Shown here piece after piece: positions 18,370 through 26,347 of a DNA stretch of 64,000 nt. Under the pieces are notes generated by a model. That model was not told the origin of the DNA. It did no database searches and was given only the letters and a program-made list of their open reading frames with translations. The translations under genes and the position numbers were made by a program. The stretch is taken from positions 1,550,001-1,614,000 of the forward strand of contig NZ_LT906465.1 of assembly GCF_900187185.1 (NCBI RefSeq), in the 5' to 3' direction. The stretch comes from Chryseobacterium taklimakanense. Its GTDB lineage: Bacteria; Bacteroidota; Bacteroidia; Flavobacteriales; Weeksellaceae. The first letter of the stretch is position 1, and every line of letters starts with the position of its first letter.

Positions 18370-18894
18370 TTAACTCTTCGATGGCTTTGGATTTTTCCTT
18401 TCCTGAATTAAGGCGTCTAACTTTTTTAAAATGGCGTTCTCGGCTTCTAAATAATAAATCCTCTCCAACAGTTCTTCCTCCCTTGTTAAGGGTTTGCCTG
18501 TTTTCTTTTTTTTTCGCTTGTAATTACTCATGGTTTTAGGTCTTCCCCTGGGTCTGTTTTCTAAACCTAAAATACCATTTTTTTTGTAATTACGCTGCCA
18601 ACTAAGAATACTGGACTCCGCAGGAATATTAAACCTTCTCGACGCTTCTTTTAAACTTAAATTCTCTTTCTCAATTACTGATAAAATCTTTAATTTAAAA
18701 TCTTTTGTGTAATGCCTATTGGAAAGCCGAACAAGTCCTGAAACTCCATAAAGTTCATAAAATTTTATCCATTTACGAACCAATGAACCACAAACTCCAA
18801 TGCGTTTTCCTAAATCGTCTGTTCCAATGTCACCTTTGTGATATCTCTTTATAGCTTTTAATTTAAAGTCTGCTGAATATTTACTTTTCCCCAT
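18370..18894 (-). CDS. IS3-family OrfA, copy 1
   Basis: A 174-residue DNA-binding part of the transposase. Two helix-turn-helix regions are visible (YSADFKLKAIKRYHKGDIGTDDLGKRIGV and FKLKILSVIEKENLSLKEASRRFNI, SILSWQRNYKKNG), then a basic RGRPK stretch and a C-terminal leucine-zipper-like segment (EEELLERIYYLEAENAILKKL) that ends at the frameshift site. The start at ATG 18894 matches copy 2. A longer frame into flanking DNA exists but runs through the IS end and the host terminator, so it is not used. Confidence 0.92.
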   Translation of the reverse strand: MGKSKYSADFKLKAIKRYHKGDIGTDDLGKRIGVCGSLVRKWIKFYELYGVSGLVRLSNRHYTKDFKLKILSVIEKENLSLKEASRRFNIPAESSILSWQRNYKKNGILGLENRPRGRPKTMSNYKRKKKKTGKPLTREEELLERIYYLEAENAILKKLDALIQERKNPKPSKS

Positions 18895-18933
18895 AAAAAA
18901 TGCCCCTAAAAAGTGTCTAACTTTTTGGGGGCA
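18895..18933 (-). terminator. Intrinsic terminator inside the IS3 end, before orfA (copy 1)
   Basis: On the minus strand, TGCCCCCAAAAAG, a 7-nt loop and CTTTTTAGGGGCA are followed by T6 and directly by the orfA ATG. It would stop transcription entering from the GLPGLI gene. Confidence 0.75.
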
Positions 18934-18961
18934 GTCCAGTCGCTCGACAGGTTTTTTTATT

Positions 18962-19807
18962 TTATTTCTTCTCCGGAAGTTCAATCGGGTTACTGTTTTT
19001 AGCAATTTCTGTCTTTATCCTTGTTTCCATTTCCTTCATACGCTGGGGGTTATTTCGCATCACTGGCGGTGAAGGTGCTCCAGATGCGCTTGGCGGCGGC
19101 GGTGGAGCGCCTGGTCCTCCGATATTAAAAAATGACATTGGATCCTTGAGAAATTTGGCCTGCTGTTTATCAAAATCCGCACGTTTTACTTTTAACACAT
19201 TACCCCGGTCCTGCAATGTGGCAGCCTCTGAGATTCTTTTGGTTTCTTTAAGATCAAAACTGTAATCACCGGCTTCATCTTCCACTTTTACAATCAGCCC
19301 CGGCAAACCAGAAAATTTATATGGCCCGTCCTGAAATGGAACGTCAGTCGTAAACCACGCATTCCAGTTTCTTCCGCCAAAACTGGTTGTAGCTTTCTGA
19401 GCCTTATAGTTCCCGATGATCAAGGTTTCTGGAAGGATTTTCCAGTCAAAGGTTCTGTCTTCCTCATACGCATAAATATCCCGTCCAATTCTTTGCTTAA
19501 AAACGGATTTTTGAGTCTTAAAATCCTTCTCTACTGTGTATTCAATATTCGAGCGAAGATTTTCCATAGCATCACGGTTGAAATTTCCTGTGGTGCGCAT
19601 TCTTTCCATCAGCGAGTCACGCTTTACTCTGTTTTCAGCAACAAACACTGATCTTTCAGGAGATACGTCGAGGTAAACGTTTTCGGTTCTGACATCTGTT
19701 TTATCAGCGGAATTCGCTTTCATAGTCGCTTGGTAAACAAATCTTGATGTCTGCGAAAACAATAGCGAGGAAATGGCTATTCCTGCAAAGCTGAGTGCTT
19801 TTTTCAT
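18962..19807 (-). CDS. GLPGLI family secreted protein
   Basis: 281 residues with signal peptide MKKALSFAGIAISSLLFSQ. It contains the family signature FSGLPGLIVKVEDEAGDYSFDL preceded by NWNAWFTTDVPFQDGPYKF, which defines the Bacteroidota GLPGLI family (TIGR01200-like). The family's function is unknown; members are exported, probably to the periplasm or outer membrane. The C-terminus holds a Pro/Ala-rich segment (GGPGAPPPPPSASGAPSPP). It is convergent with rplY; the shared terminator downstream of its stop is interrupted by IS3 copy 1. A divergent partner is sufA. Confidence 0.88.
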   Translation of the reverse strand: MKKALSFAGIAISSLLFSQTSRFVYQATMKANSADKTDVRTENVYLDVSPERSVFVAENRVKRDSLMERMRTTGNFNRDAMENLRSNIEYTVEKDFKTQKSVFKQRIGRDIYAYEEDRTFDWKILPETLIIGNYKAQKATTSFGGRNWNAWFTTDVPFQDGPYKFSGLPGLIVKVEDEAGDYSFDLKETKRISEAATLQDRGNVLKVKRADFDKQQAKFLKDPMSFFNIGGPGAPPPPPSASGAPSPPVMRNNPQRMKEMETRIKTEIAKNSNPIELPEKK

Positions 19808-19895
19808 ATAAAATATTTTCTTTTTGATAAAATGGTGGCCTTAAAGTTAAATAAATTTCCATCAATGATAATTATAGTTAAAAAGGTAGGCTATA

Positions 19896-19927
19896 TTTGA
19901 TTATGAGTTTTATAGTTCGTATTTTTG
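19896..19927 (+). promoter_or_regulatory. Promoter of the suf cluster
   Basis: TTTG (19896-19899), 20 bases, TATTTTTG (19920-19927), ending 29 bases before the sufA ATG. Confidence 0.78.
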
Positions 19928-19956
19928 CAATCTAAAATCATTCTAAATAAATATAA

Positions 19957-20286
19957 ATGATTAAAGTTAGTGATAACGCAAAAGAAAAAGCAGCCATCCT
20001 GATGACTGAAGACGGCTTCAACCCTGCCACGGACTTTATAAGGGTCGGTGTGAAAAGCGGCGGATGCTCCGGTCTGGAATATGTGCTGAAATTCGATAAT
20101 AAAAAAGAAGAAACCGATCAGGTTTTTGAAGACAACGGCGTAAAAATCGTCGTGGACAAAAAATCCATCCTTTATCTTGCCGGGACAACCCTTGAATATT
20201 CCGGAGGACTGAACGGAAAAGGATTTGTATTTAATAATCCAAATGCAAGCAGGACTTGCGGTTGTGGAGAATCATTCAGTTTATAG
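19957..20286 (+). CDS. A-type iron-sulfur carrier (SufA/IscA/ErpA family)
   Basis: A 109-residue HesB-domain carrier protein that passes Fe-S clusters from the scaffold to apoproteins. The three ligand cysteines are present: one in KSGGCSGLEY and two in RTCGCGESFSL at the C-terminus. It lies first in the suf cluster, 72 bases ahead of sufB. Whether it is SufA or ErpA in function cannot be told from sequence. Confidence 0.92.
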   Translation: MIKVSDNAKEKAAILMTEDGFNPATDFIRVGVKSGGCSGLEYVLKFDNKKEETDQVFEDNGVKIVVDKKSILYLAGTTLEYSGGLNGKGFVFNNPNASRTCGCGESFSL

Positions 20287-20291
20287 ACACG

Positions 20292-20353
20292 AGATTTCAG
20301 ACACAAGACCTCAGACCGAGCGTCTGGAATCTGAACTCTGAAATCTGAAATCT
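20292..20353. repeat. Nested inverted repeats between sufA and sufB
   Basis: AGATTTCAGA (20292-20301) pairs with TCTGAAATCT (20344-20353), and CAGAC (20312-20316) pairs with GTCTG (20322-20326) inside it. The spacer is made almost wholly of CTGAAATC/CAGAC-like words. It has no T-run, so it is an intra-operon structure or repeat remnant rather than a terminator. Confidence 0.55.
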
Positions 20354-20358
20354 TAATT

Positions 20359-21807
20359 ATGGCAAAATACACAGAAGACGATTTAAGAGAAGACCTCAAA
20401 ACCAAAGAATATGAGGCCGGCTTTTACACCGACATAGAATACGAGGACTTTCCAACCGGCCTTAGCGAGGACATCATCCGGATGATCTCTGCAAAAAAAG
20501 AAGAACCGGAATGGATGACGGAATGGCGTTTGGAATCTTTCCGGATCTGGCAGAAAATGGAAGAGCCGGATTGGGCCAATATCTCTTATGAAAAACCTGA
20601 TTTTCAGGCAATCAAATATTATGCAGCGCCAAAGAAAAAACCGGAACTGGCAAGCCTGGATGAGGTAGACCCGGAACTTCTGAAAACTTTCGAAAAACTG
20701 GGAATCAACATTGAAGAACAGAAAAGACTGGCGGGAGTTGCTGTGGATATCGTGATGGATTCGGTTTCGGTGAAGACCACATTCCAGGAAACTCTGAAGG
20801 AAAAAGGCATCATCTTTATGTCAATCTCGGAAGCAATCCGCGAATATCCGGACCTTGTACAAAAATATATAGGAAAAGTGGTACCGCGCGGCGATAACTT
20901 CTATGCGGCACTGAACTCGGCAGTTTTTTCTGACGGATCTTTCTGCTACATCCCGAAAGGTGTGAAGTGCCCAATGGAACTTTCCACATATTTCCGCATC
21001 AACCAGGCCGGAACCGGGCAGTTTGAAAGAACCCTAGTAATTGCTGATGAAGGAAGCTACGTTTCCTATCTCGAAGGCTGCACCGCACCAGCGCGCGACG
21101 AAAACCAGCTTCACGCAGCAGTTGTGGAACTGATTGCGATGGATAATGCTGAAATTAAATATTCCACCGTGCAAAACTGGTTTCCGGGCGATGAGGAAGG
21201 AAAAGGAGGGGTTTACAATTTCGTGACCAAGAGGGGTTTATGCGAAAAAAATGCTAAAATTTCCTGGACACAGGTTGAAACCGGATCTGCCGTAACCTGG
21301 AAATATCCAAGTTGTATTCTGAAAGGTGACAATTCCATCGGAGAATTTTATTCCATTGCGGTTACCAACAACTATCAGTATGCGGATACCGGAACAAAGA
21401 TGATTCATATCGGAAAAAACACGCGTTCGACCATTATTTCCAAAGGGATATCGGCTGGAAGATCTAATAATTCCTACCGAGGGCTGGTGAAAGTAATGCC
21501 GACGGCAAAAGGCGCAAGAAATTTCTCACAGTGCGATTCTCTTTTGATGGGCAACGAATGTGGCGCGCACACTTTTCCGTACATTGAAATCAAAGATCCT
21601 TCCGCACAGCTGGAGCATGAGGCCACCACTTCAAAGATTGGTGAAGACCAGATCTTTTACTGCAACCAGCGTGGTATCGATACAGAAAAAGCAATTGCAC
21701 TGATTGTGAATGGTTTCAGCAAAGAAGTTTTAAATAAATTACCTATGGAGTTTGCCATTGAAGCTCAGAAACTGCTGGAAATTTCGTTGGAGGGAAGCGT
21801 AGGTTAG
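20359..21807 (+). CDS. sufB: Fe-S cluster assembly protein SufB
   Basis: The scaffold subunit of SufBC2D that assembles Fe-S clusters. 482 residues, normal for SufB. Conserved stretches: [96 protein letters not shown], and [14 protein letters not shown] near the C-terminus. It is followed by a 196-base gap and sufC. Confidence 0.96.
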   Translation: MAKYTEDDLREDLKTKEYEAGFYTDIEYEDFPTGLSEDIIRMISAKKEEPEWMTEWRLESFRIWQKMEEPDWANISYEKPDFQAIKYYAAPKKKPELASLDEVDPELLKTFEKLGINIEEQKRLAGVAVDIVMDSVSVKTTFQETLKEKGIIFMSISEAIREYPDLVQKYIGKVVPRGDNFYAALNSAVFSDGSFCYIPKGVKCPMELSTYFRINQAGTGQFERTLVIADEGSYVSYLEGCTAPARDENQLHAAVVELIAMDNAEIKYSTVQNWFPGDEEGKGGVYNFVTKRGLCEKNAKISWTQVETGSAVTWKYPSCILKGDNSIGEFYSIAVTNNYQYADTGTKMIHIGKNTRSTIISKGISAGRSNNSYRGLVKVMPTAKGARNFSQCDSLLMGNECGAHTFPYIEIKDPSAQLEHEATTSKIGEDQIFYCNQRGIDTEKAIALIVNGFSKEVLNKLPMEFAIEAQKLLEISLEGSVG

Positions 21808-22003
21808 ATTGTATTAACGCAAGGGCAAACAAAGGTGCATTCTTTACGTGAAAACATTTTTAAGATAAAAAAAGCACAAACCCTGATCAAAATAAAACGA
21901 GGAAAAAAATGATTATCATGGATAAGCGAAGCGGCCTAGCTTGAATTAAAGACAGGAACTTTCAAAATAACTCTGTTTATCCTTGTGATAAAAAATTAAA
22001 AAA

Positions 22004-22747
22004 ATGCTACATATCAAAAACTTACACGCCCAGATTGAAGACGGCGTAGAAATTTTAAAAGGAATCAACCTAGAAATAAAACCAGGCGAAGTGCACGCGA
22101 TTATGGGGCCAAACGGCGCCGGAAAATCTACACTTTCATCCGTAATTGCGGGAAAAGAAGATTATGAGGTTACGGAAGGTGAAATTCTTTTTGAAGGTGA
22201 AGAAATATCTGAAGATGCTCCTGAAGAACGGGCGCACAAAGGTATTTTCCTTTCTTTCCAGTATCCGGTTGAGATTCCCGGAGTTACGGTTACAAATTTC
22301 ATCAAAGCAGCCATCAACGAAACCAGAAAAGCCAAAGGCCTGGAAGAACTGCCTGCGAAAGAAATGCTGGCATTGGTTCGTGAAAATTCAGAAAAACTGA
22401 ACATTAAAAAGGATTTTCTCGGCCGTTCACTGAACGAAGGTTTTTCCGGAGGGGAGAAGAAACGAAACGAAATTTTCCAAATGCTGATGCTAAACCCAAA
22501 ACTCGCCATTTTGGACGAAACTGATTCCGGTTTGGATATCGATGCATTGCGGATTGTTGCCGATGGTGTAAACTCTTTCAAGAATGAAGGAAATGCCGTA
22601 TTACTTATTACGCACTACCAAAGACTTCTGGACTATATTCAGCCCGATTTTGTTCACGTTCTGGCAGACGGAAAAATCATCAAAACCGGCGATAAAACGC
22701 TTGCGCTTGAACTGGAAGAAAAAGGTTACGACTGGCTTTTAAACTAG
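22004..22747 (+). CDS. sufC: Fe-S cluster assembly ATPase SufC
   Basis: A soluble ABC ATPase that drives conformational change in SufBC2D. 247 residues. Walker A GPNGAGKST (35-43), the family signature LNEGFSGGEKKRNEIFQM, Walker B LAILDETDSGLDIDAL, and LLITHYQR with the switch His. The 196 bases between sufB and sufC hold no convincing gene or terminator, so cotranscription is likely. sufD follows after 89 bases containing a hairpin. Confidence 0.96.
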   Translation: MLHIKNLHAQIEDGVEILKGINLEIKPGEVHAIMGPNGAGKSTLSSVIAGKEDYEVTEGEILFEGEEISEDAPEERAHKGIFLSFQYPVEIPGVTVTNFIKAAINETRKAKGLEELPAKEMLALVRENSEKLNIKKDFLGRSLNEGFSGGEKKRNEIFQMLMLNPKLAILDETDSGLDIDALRIVADGVNSFKNEGNAVLLITHYQRLLDYIQPDFVHVLADGKIIKTGDKTLALELEEKGYDWLLN

Positions 22748-22797
22748 TTTGAAATCGTTTGAAAAATTTGAAATGGTTTGATGACAAACTGTTTCAA
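22748..22797. repeat. Hairpin and direct repeats between sufC and sufD
   Basis: A TTTGAAATSGTTTGA word occurs twice (from 22748 and from 22767). The second copy pairs with CAAACTGTTTCAA, giving a 13-bp stem with two G-U pairs and a 4-nt loop (22768-22797). There is no T-run. It may affect relative SufC and SufD levels or be a repeat relic. Confidence 0.55.
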
Positions 22798-22836
22798 GGT
22801 CATTGAACTATATCAAACTGCCTCAAAGAAAATGAA

Positions 22837-24144
22837 ATGGCTTTACTCGAAAACATACAAAATAATCACTCCGCATTTCTGGACACTTTAAAGCACCGCT
22901 TTTTAGATGAAACCAGGGTTTCTGCGCTGAAAAAATTCTTTCACGCCGGTTTTCCAACCAGAAAAGACGAGGAGTACAGGTACACAAACCTGCGTGAAAT
23001 CACGGAAAAAGATTATAACCTTTTCCCGACTGAACATCACAACATCACCAAAGAACAGTTGGATGAGCTGCATCTTGGCGAAGAAAACTTCGACTGGATT
23101 GTCTTCATCAACGGGCAACTTCACAAGGAACTTTCAAAAGTTTCCATTGAAAATGTGGAATTTATGTCCTTTAAACATGCTTTGAATGACGACCGCTACA
23201 AAGAGGTTTTCAATAAATACTTCAACAAGATTGCTGATCCGGAGCTGGCTTTTACCAATTTAAATCTTGCCTATTGCCGCAACGGGTTTTTCATGAAAGT
23301 ACCAAAAAATGTGGTGATTGAAAAACCGATCCATGTATTCTATCTTTCTCAGAATCAGAAAGATAACACTTTTTACAACACAAGAAATTTACTGATTGCC
23401 GAAGAGTCTTCAAAAGTGGAAGTGATTGAAAGCCACCACAATTTTGACAGCCATTTTGTGTTCACCAATTCGGTTACGGAAATTTTTACGTATCCAAACG
23501 CAAAAGCCGACTGGCACAAACTTCAGAACGACAGCGAAACATCGTATTTGGTTGACCACACTTTCGCCAAGCAGGAAAAAGACAGCCGCACGACGGTGAA
23601 TACCTTCTCATTCGGGGGAAAAATCGTGAGAAACAATCTGGATTTCATTCAGAACGGTTCCAATATCAACTCGTTTATGAACGGTATAACGATTATCGGA
23701 AATGAGCAACTGGTCGATCATCATACCGCGGTTCACCACAACCAGCCAAACTGTGAATCTTACCAGAATTATAAAGGAATTTTTAAGGATAAGTCGCACG
23801 GCGTTTTCAACGGGAAAGTTTTCGTAGATAAAATTGCACAGAAGACCAACGCTTATCAGCAGAATAACAACGTGTTGCTGAGCGAAGGCGCAACAATAGA
23901 CACCAAGCCCCAACTTGAAATTTTTGCTGATGATGTTAAATGTTCACACGGCTGTACGGTTGGGCAGCTGAACGAAGATGCATTATTTTACCTAAGAGCC
24001 AGAGGAATTTCAAAAAAAGAAGCTCAGGCCCTGTTGCTTTACGCTTTTGCCAACGATGCGATGCAGAATATTGACATTGAACCGCTTAAGAACAAAATTT
24101 CGAAGCTTTTAGCCGAAAAGCTGGAAGTAAGCCTTGAATTTTAA
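22837..24144 (+). CDS. sufD: Fe-S cluster assembly protein SufD
   Basis: The paralogue of SufB in SufBC2D, needed for iron entry. 435 residues. Typical stretches: FPTRKDEEYRYTNLREI near the N-terminus, NCESYQNYKGIFKDKSHGVFNGKVFVDKIAQKTNAYQQNNNVLLSEGA, and the C-terminal CSHGCTVGQLNEDALFYLRARGISKKEAQALLLYAFA. A strong terminator follows 22 bases after its stop, so the sufA-B-C-D transcript probably ends here without sufS or sufE. Confidence 0.95.
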   Translation: MALLENIQNNHSAFLDTLKHRFLDETRVSALKKFFHAGFPTRKDEEYRYTNLREITEKDYNLFPTEHHNITKEQLDELHLGEENFDWIVFINGQLHKELSKVSIENVEFMSFKHALNDDRYKEVFNKYFNKIADPELAFTNLNLAYCRNGFFMKVPKNVVIEKPIHVFYLSQNQKDNTFYNTRNLLIAEESSKVEVIESHHNFDSHFVFTNSVTEIFTYPNAKADWHKLQNDSETSYLVDHTFAKQEKDSRTTVNTFSFGGKIVRNNLDFIQNGSNINSFMNGITIIGNEQLVDHHTAVHHNQPNCESYQNYKGIFKDKSHGVFNGKVFVDKIAQKTNAYQQNNNVLLSEGATIDTKPQLEIFADDVKCSHGCTVGQLNEDALFYLRARGISKKEAQALLLYAFANDAMQNIDIEPLKNKISKLLAEKLEVSLEF

Positions 24145-24166
24145 ATTATATAAACCTTATTGGCAG

Positions 24167-24204
24167 AATCTGTAGTCTTTTGATTACAGATTTTTTTATT
24201 TTTG
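24167..24204 (+). terminator. suf terminator running into a TATTTTTG box
   Basis: AATCTGTAGTC (24167-24177), loop TTTT, GATTACAGATT (24182-24192), then a T-run that becomes TATTTTTG (24197-24204). The ATG at 24209 is only 4 bases further, so a promoter here would make a nearly leaderless mRNA. Confidence 0.75.
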
Positions 24205-24208
24205 ATCA

Positions 24209-24769
24209 ATGAACTTAGAAAATTTTCAAAACCATATTGATGCTTACAAGGCGCACGACCAGATTTTGGATGCCGCTGATTATCTGATCCGAAGTTTAGG
24301 TCTTGATCATCAGAATTTTGCAGGGTTCAGTTTCCGCCCTGAACTTTCTGCCACTTCAATTCTCCTTACTGCGGAAGGCGAAATTGGCGCAAGACAAACC
24401 GTTAAAATTCCAAAGAATCTCTTTGATTTCGATTTGTCCTTAGTGCTCAATATGATGGCCCACGAAATGCTGCATGTAAGGCAAAAAGCGCCGGAATCTT
24501 TGGTTGAAGACAAAAATGAGAGAGAATGGCAGGCTTATACCGAGATGCTTTTTCACAAGGTGTTTCCGCATATTCCTGATGCACCGGATTTTAACAGGAA
24601 ACAGTTTGCACAAAAGGCCCTGGAATATTACAGAAGAATGGGTGAAGGCTCCGAACTTCAGCAAAAATATGCAGAGGAAAAAATAAAAGTTGAGCAGCTG
24701 CTTGATGAAATTTTAATCAGAAGAGGCGAAAAACAGCTACAGAGTCCACCTTCGGAAAACATCAGTTAA
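24209..24769 (+). CDS. Putative zincin-like protein with HExxH motif
   Basis: A 186-residue protein of unknown function. MMAHEMLHVRQKA contains an HExxH motif, and a Glu lies about 17 residues later (NEREWQAYTEML), as in gluzincin-type metalloproteases. There is no signal peptide or transmembrane helix, so it is probably cytoplasmic. The C-terminus is helical and charged (QQKYAEEKIKVEQLLDEILIRRGEK). It is followed after 10 bases by the exonuclease gene and then the DUF59 gene. Peptidase activity is only suggested by the motif. Confidence 0.7.
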   Translation: MNLENFQNHIDAYKAHDQILDAADYLIRSLGLDHQNFAGFSFRPELSATSILLTAEGEIGARQTVKIPKNLFDFDLSLVLNMMAHEMLHVRQKAPESLVEDKNEREWQAYTEMLFHKVFPHIPDAPDFNRKQFAQKALEYYRRMGEGSELQQKYAEEKIKVEQLLDEILIRRGEKQLQSPPSENIS

Positions 24770-24779
24770 AAACTTAACC

Positions 24780-25493
24780 ATGATTAATTCAATACCAATC
24801 GAAAGAGTATTATTTCTTGATATCGAGACCGTTCCAAATGCTTCTGCCTGGGATGACCTTCCGGAATCTGAGCAGAAACTTTGGGATAAAAAAACATTTC
24901 AGCAGCGAAAAGATCAGTACACTGCCGAAGATTTCTACATGGAACGTGCAGGAGTAATGGCAGAATTCGGCAAAATTATTTGCATCTCGATTGGTAAAAC
25001 TGAAAGAAACGGCAAACTTCTCATCAAAAGTTTTTATGGCGATGATGAAAAAACGTTGCTTGAAGAATTCGGTGAACTTTTCAACCGGCCGCAACTGCGT
25101 GATGTCATTCTTTGCGCTCACAATGGAAAGGAATTCGATTTTCCGTGGATTGCAAGGCGCTTTCTGATTAACGGAATGCAGCCGCCGGTTCCGTTTCAGC
25201 TTTATGGCAAAAAACCCTGGGAAATCCCGCACATTGACACGATGGAACTGTGGAAGTTCGGTGATTACAAAAGTTATGTTTCGCTGGAGCTGCTCGCTCA
25301 CGTTTTCAATATTCCAACACCAAAAGACGATATCGACGGCTCAATGGTTTCATCAATTTATCACATAGACAAAGATTTAATTAGAATAGTTAAATATTGT
25401 GAAAAAGATGTCTTAACTTTGGCAAATGTTTTCCGTCGGCTTCGACAGGAAGATTTATTGGAACGATTTGACTCCGCATCAAGCTCAGACTGA
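24780..25493 (+). CDS. 3'-5' exonuclease, DEDD superfamily (PolB-like)
   Basis: 237 residues resembling the DnaQ-like DNA_pol_B_exo2 family. Exo I: FLDIETVP (Asp14, Glu16). Exo II: ILCAHNGKEFDFPWIARR. Exo III: YCEKDVLTLANVF. In between is GDYKSYVSLELLAHVFNIPTPKDDIDGSMV, typical of the family. There is no polymerase domain. It probably trims single-stranded DNA or RNA ends, substrate unknown. The DUF59 gene starts 8 bases after its stop. Confidence 0.87.
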   Translation: MINSIPIERVLFLDIETVPNASAWDDLPESEQKLWDKKTFQQRKDQYTAEDFYMERAGVMAEFGKIICISIGKTERNGKLLIKSFYGDDEKTLLEEFGELFNRPQLRDVILCAHNGKEFDFPWIARRFLINGMQPPVPFQLYGKKPWEIPHIDTMELWKFGDYKSYVSLELLAHVFNIPTPKDDIDGSMVSSIYHIDKDLIRIVKYCEKDVLTLANVFRRLRQEDLLERFDSASSSD

Positions 25494-25501
25494 CAATTAA
25501 A

Positions 25502-25831
25502 ATGAATTACACAGACGAACAAATCGCCGTGATTGGCGATAGCATCATACAGGCTTTAAAAACAGTTTACGACCCGGAAATTCCGGTAGACATCTACGAA
25601 CTTGGATTAATTTACGACGTACAGATTTCGGAAGAAGGCGAGGTAAAAGTAGTGATGACGCTCACGACGCCAAACTGCCCCGTAGCAGAATCCCTGCCGG
25701 CTGAAGTACGTGAAAAAGTTTCCGCTGTGGAGGGCGTGAAGGATGTCGATTTGGAACTCACTTTCGAGCCAGCCTGGAACAAGGATATGATGAGCGAAGA
25801 AGCGAAATTTGAATTAGGAATTCTTTTTTAA
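25502..25831 (+). CDS. DUF59/MIP18 family Fe-S assembly protein (SufT/PaaD-like)
   Basis: A 109-residue DUF59 domain protein: ALKTVYDPEIPVDIYELGLIYDV, then VVMTLTTPNCPVAESLPAEV with the conserved Cys in the NCP motif, and ELTFEPAWNKDMMSEEAKFELGIL. DUF59 proteins help Fe-S maturation, and in related genomes this gene belongs to the suf cluster. Here it lies 1.4 kb after sufD, behind the HExxH and exonuclease genes. Confidence 0.9.
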   Translation: MNYTDEQIAVIGDSIIQALKTVYDPEIPVDIYELGLIYDVQISEEGEVKVVMTLTTPNCPVAESLPAEVREKVSAVEGVKDVDLELTFEPAWNKDMMSEEAKFELGILF

Positions 25832-25835
25832 GCTT

Positions 25836-25856
25836 AATAAAGCCCTTAGGTTTATT
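25836..25856. terminator. Weak hairpin between convergent genes
   Basis: AATAAAGCC (25836-25844) pairs with GGTTTATT (25849-25856), loop CTTA. No clear T-run follows. It lies between the DUF59 gene and the convergent OsmC gene, so it may be a weak terminator. Confidence 0.4.
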
Positions 25857-25892
25857 GAGATACATTCGGCGTTGAAAATTTCATCGCTTTTT

Positions 25893-26294
25893 TTATTTTC
25901 CGTATTTGAATTTCATAGTCTGCTTCAGATAAGGATGCAGGCTCAGTGCAACCGGACAGTTGTGGGCAGTAGATTCAATAAACTCTTTCTCTTCATCGGA
26001 AAACTCCCCAGGAAATTCAAAATAGCAAACGATTTCCCCGATTCTTCTCGGATTGGAAAGCATGATTTTCTGGATTTCACAGGTAGCGCCGGTTATATTT
26101 ACTTTGTCTTTCCCCAGAATTGCAGTTGTGGTTAAGGCACATTCCGCCAGAGATGTGGCGCAGAGGTCAGTCGGTGAAAATTTCTCGCCTTTCCCGTGAT
26201 TATCAGTGGGGGCATCAGTCAAAATTTTGGTTCCGCTCTGGAGATGTACAGCTTCACAGCGCAGATCGCCGGTATAGGTTACTTTTGATGTCAT
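25893..26294 (-). CDS. OsmC family protein
   Basis: A 133-residue OsmC/Ohr-fold protein: TDAPTDNHGKGEKFSPTDLCATSLAECALTTTAI and the C-terminal ESTAHNCPVALSLHP. The two family cysteines are present (DLCATSLAEC and HNCPV), consistent with thiol-dependent peroxidase activity toward organic peroxides. YhfA-type members also exist, so the exact substrate is open. It is followed on the same strand by nothing; HMG-CoA lyase lies upstream on the same strand. Confidence 0.9.
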   Translation of the reverse strand: MTSKVTYTGDLRCEAVHLQSGTKILTDAPTDNHGKGEKFSPTDLCATSLAECALTTTAILGKDKVNITGATCEIQKIMLSNPRRIGEIVCYFEFPGEFSDEEKEFIESTAHNCPVALSLHPYLKQTMKFKYGK

Positions 26295-26347
26295 GATGAG
26301 ATATTGTTATGCTTCGTAAAATTTCAAAAAACTTCGGGTGATTACAA

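Larger units (their letters stand above)
17512..18938 (-). mobile_element. IS3-family insertion sequence, IS150-like, copy 1
   Basis: 1427 bp, with orfA and orfB on the minus strand. The ends are imperfect inverted repeats: TAGACTGCACCCAAAAG on the left and, read inward, TGGACTGCCCCCAAAAAG on the right. The target duplication is GTC (17509-17511 and 18939-18941). It has the same length as copy 2 at 52498-53924 and encodes identical OrfA and OrfB, which suggests recent movement. Assignment to the IS150 group rests on the long two-HTH OrfA and the A6G frameshift site. Confidence 0.93.
17496..18956. terminator. Bidirectional terminator split in its loop by IS3 copy 1
   Basis: The left arm AAAAACCTGTCG (17496-17507) and the right arm CGACAGGTTTTT (18945-18956) are exact reverse complements, separated by the element. 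Removing 17512-18938 and one GTC copy leaves a 12-bp stem with the 7-nt loop TGTCGCT between rplY (+) and the convergent GLPGLI gene (-). The target GTC is inside that loop. Confidence 0.85.

Noticed and set aside
18895-19005. Longer OrfA starting in DNA flanking IS3 copy 1
   Set aside because: The extra residues would come from the host terminator and GLPGLI gene. Copy 2 shows the native start at the ATG after the T6 run.
21808-22003. Short ORF or regulatory RNA between sufB and sufC
   Set aside because: Only a tiny ATG frame (about a dozen codons) without support, and no convincing hairpin or promoter.
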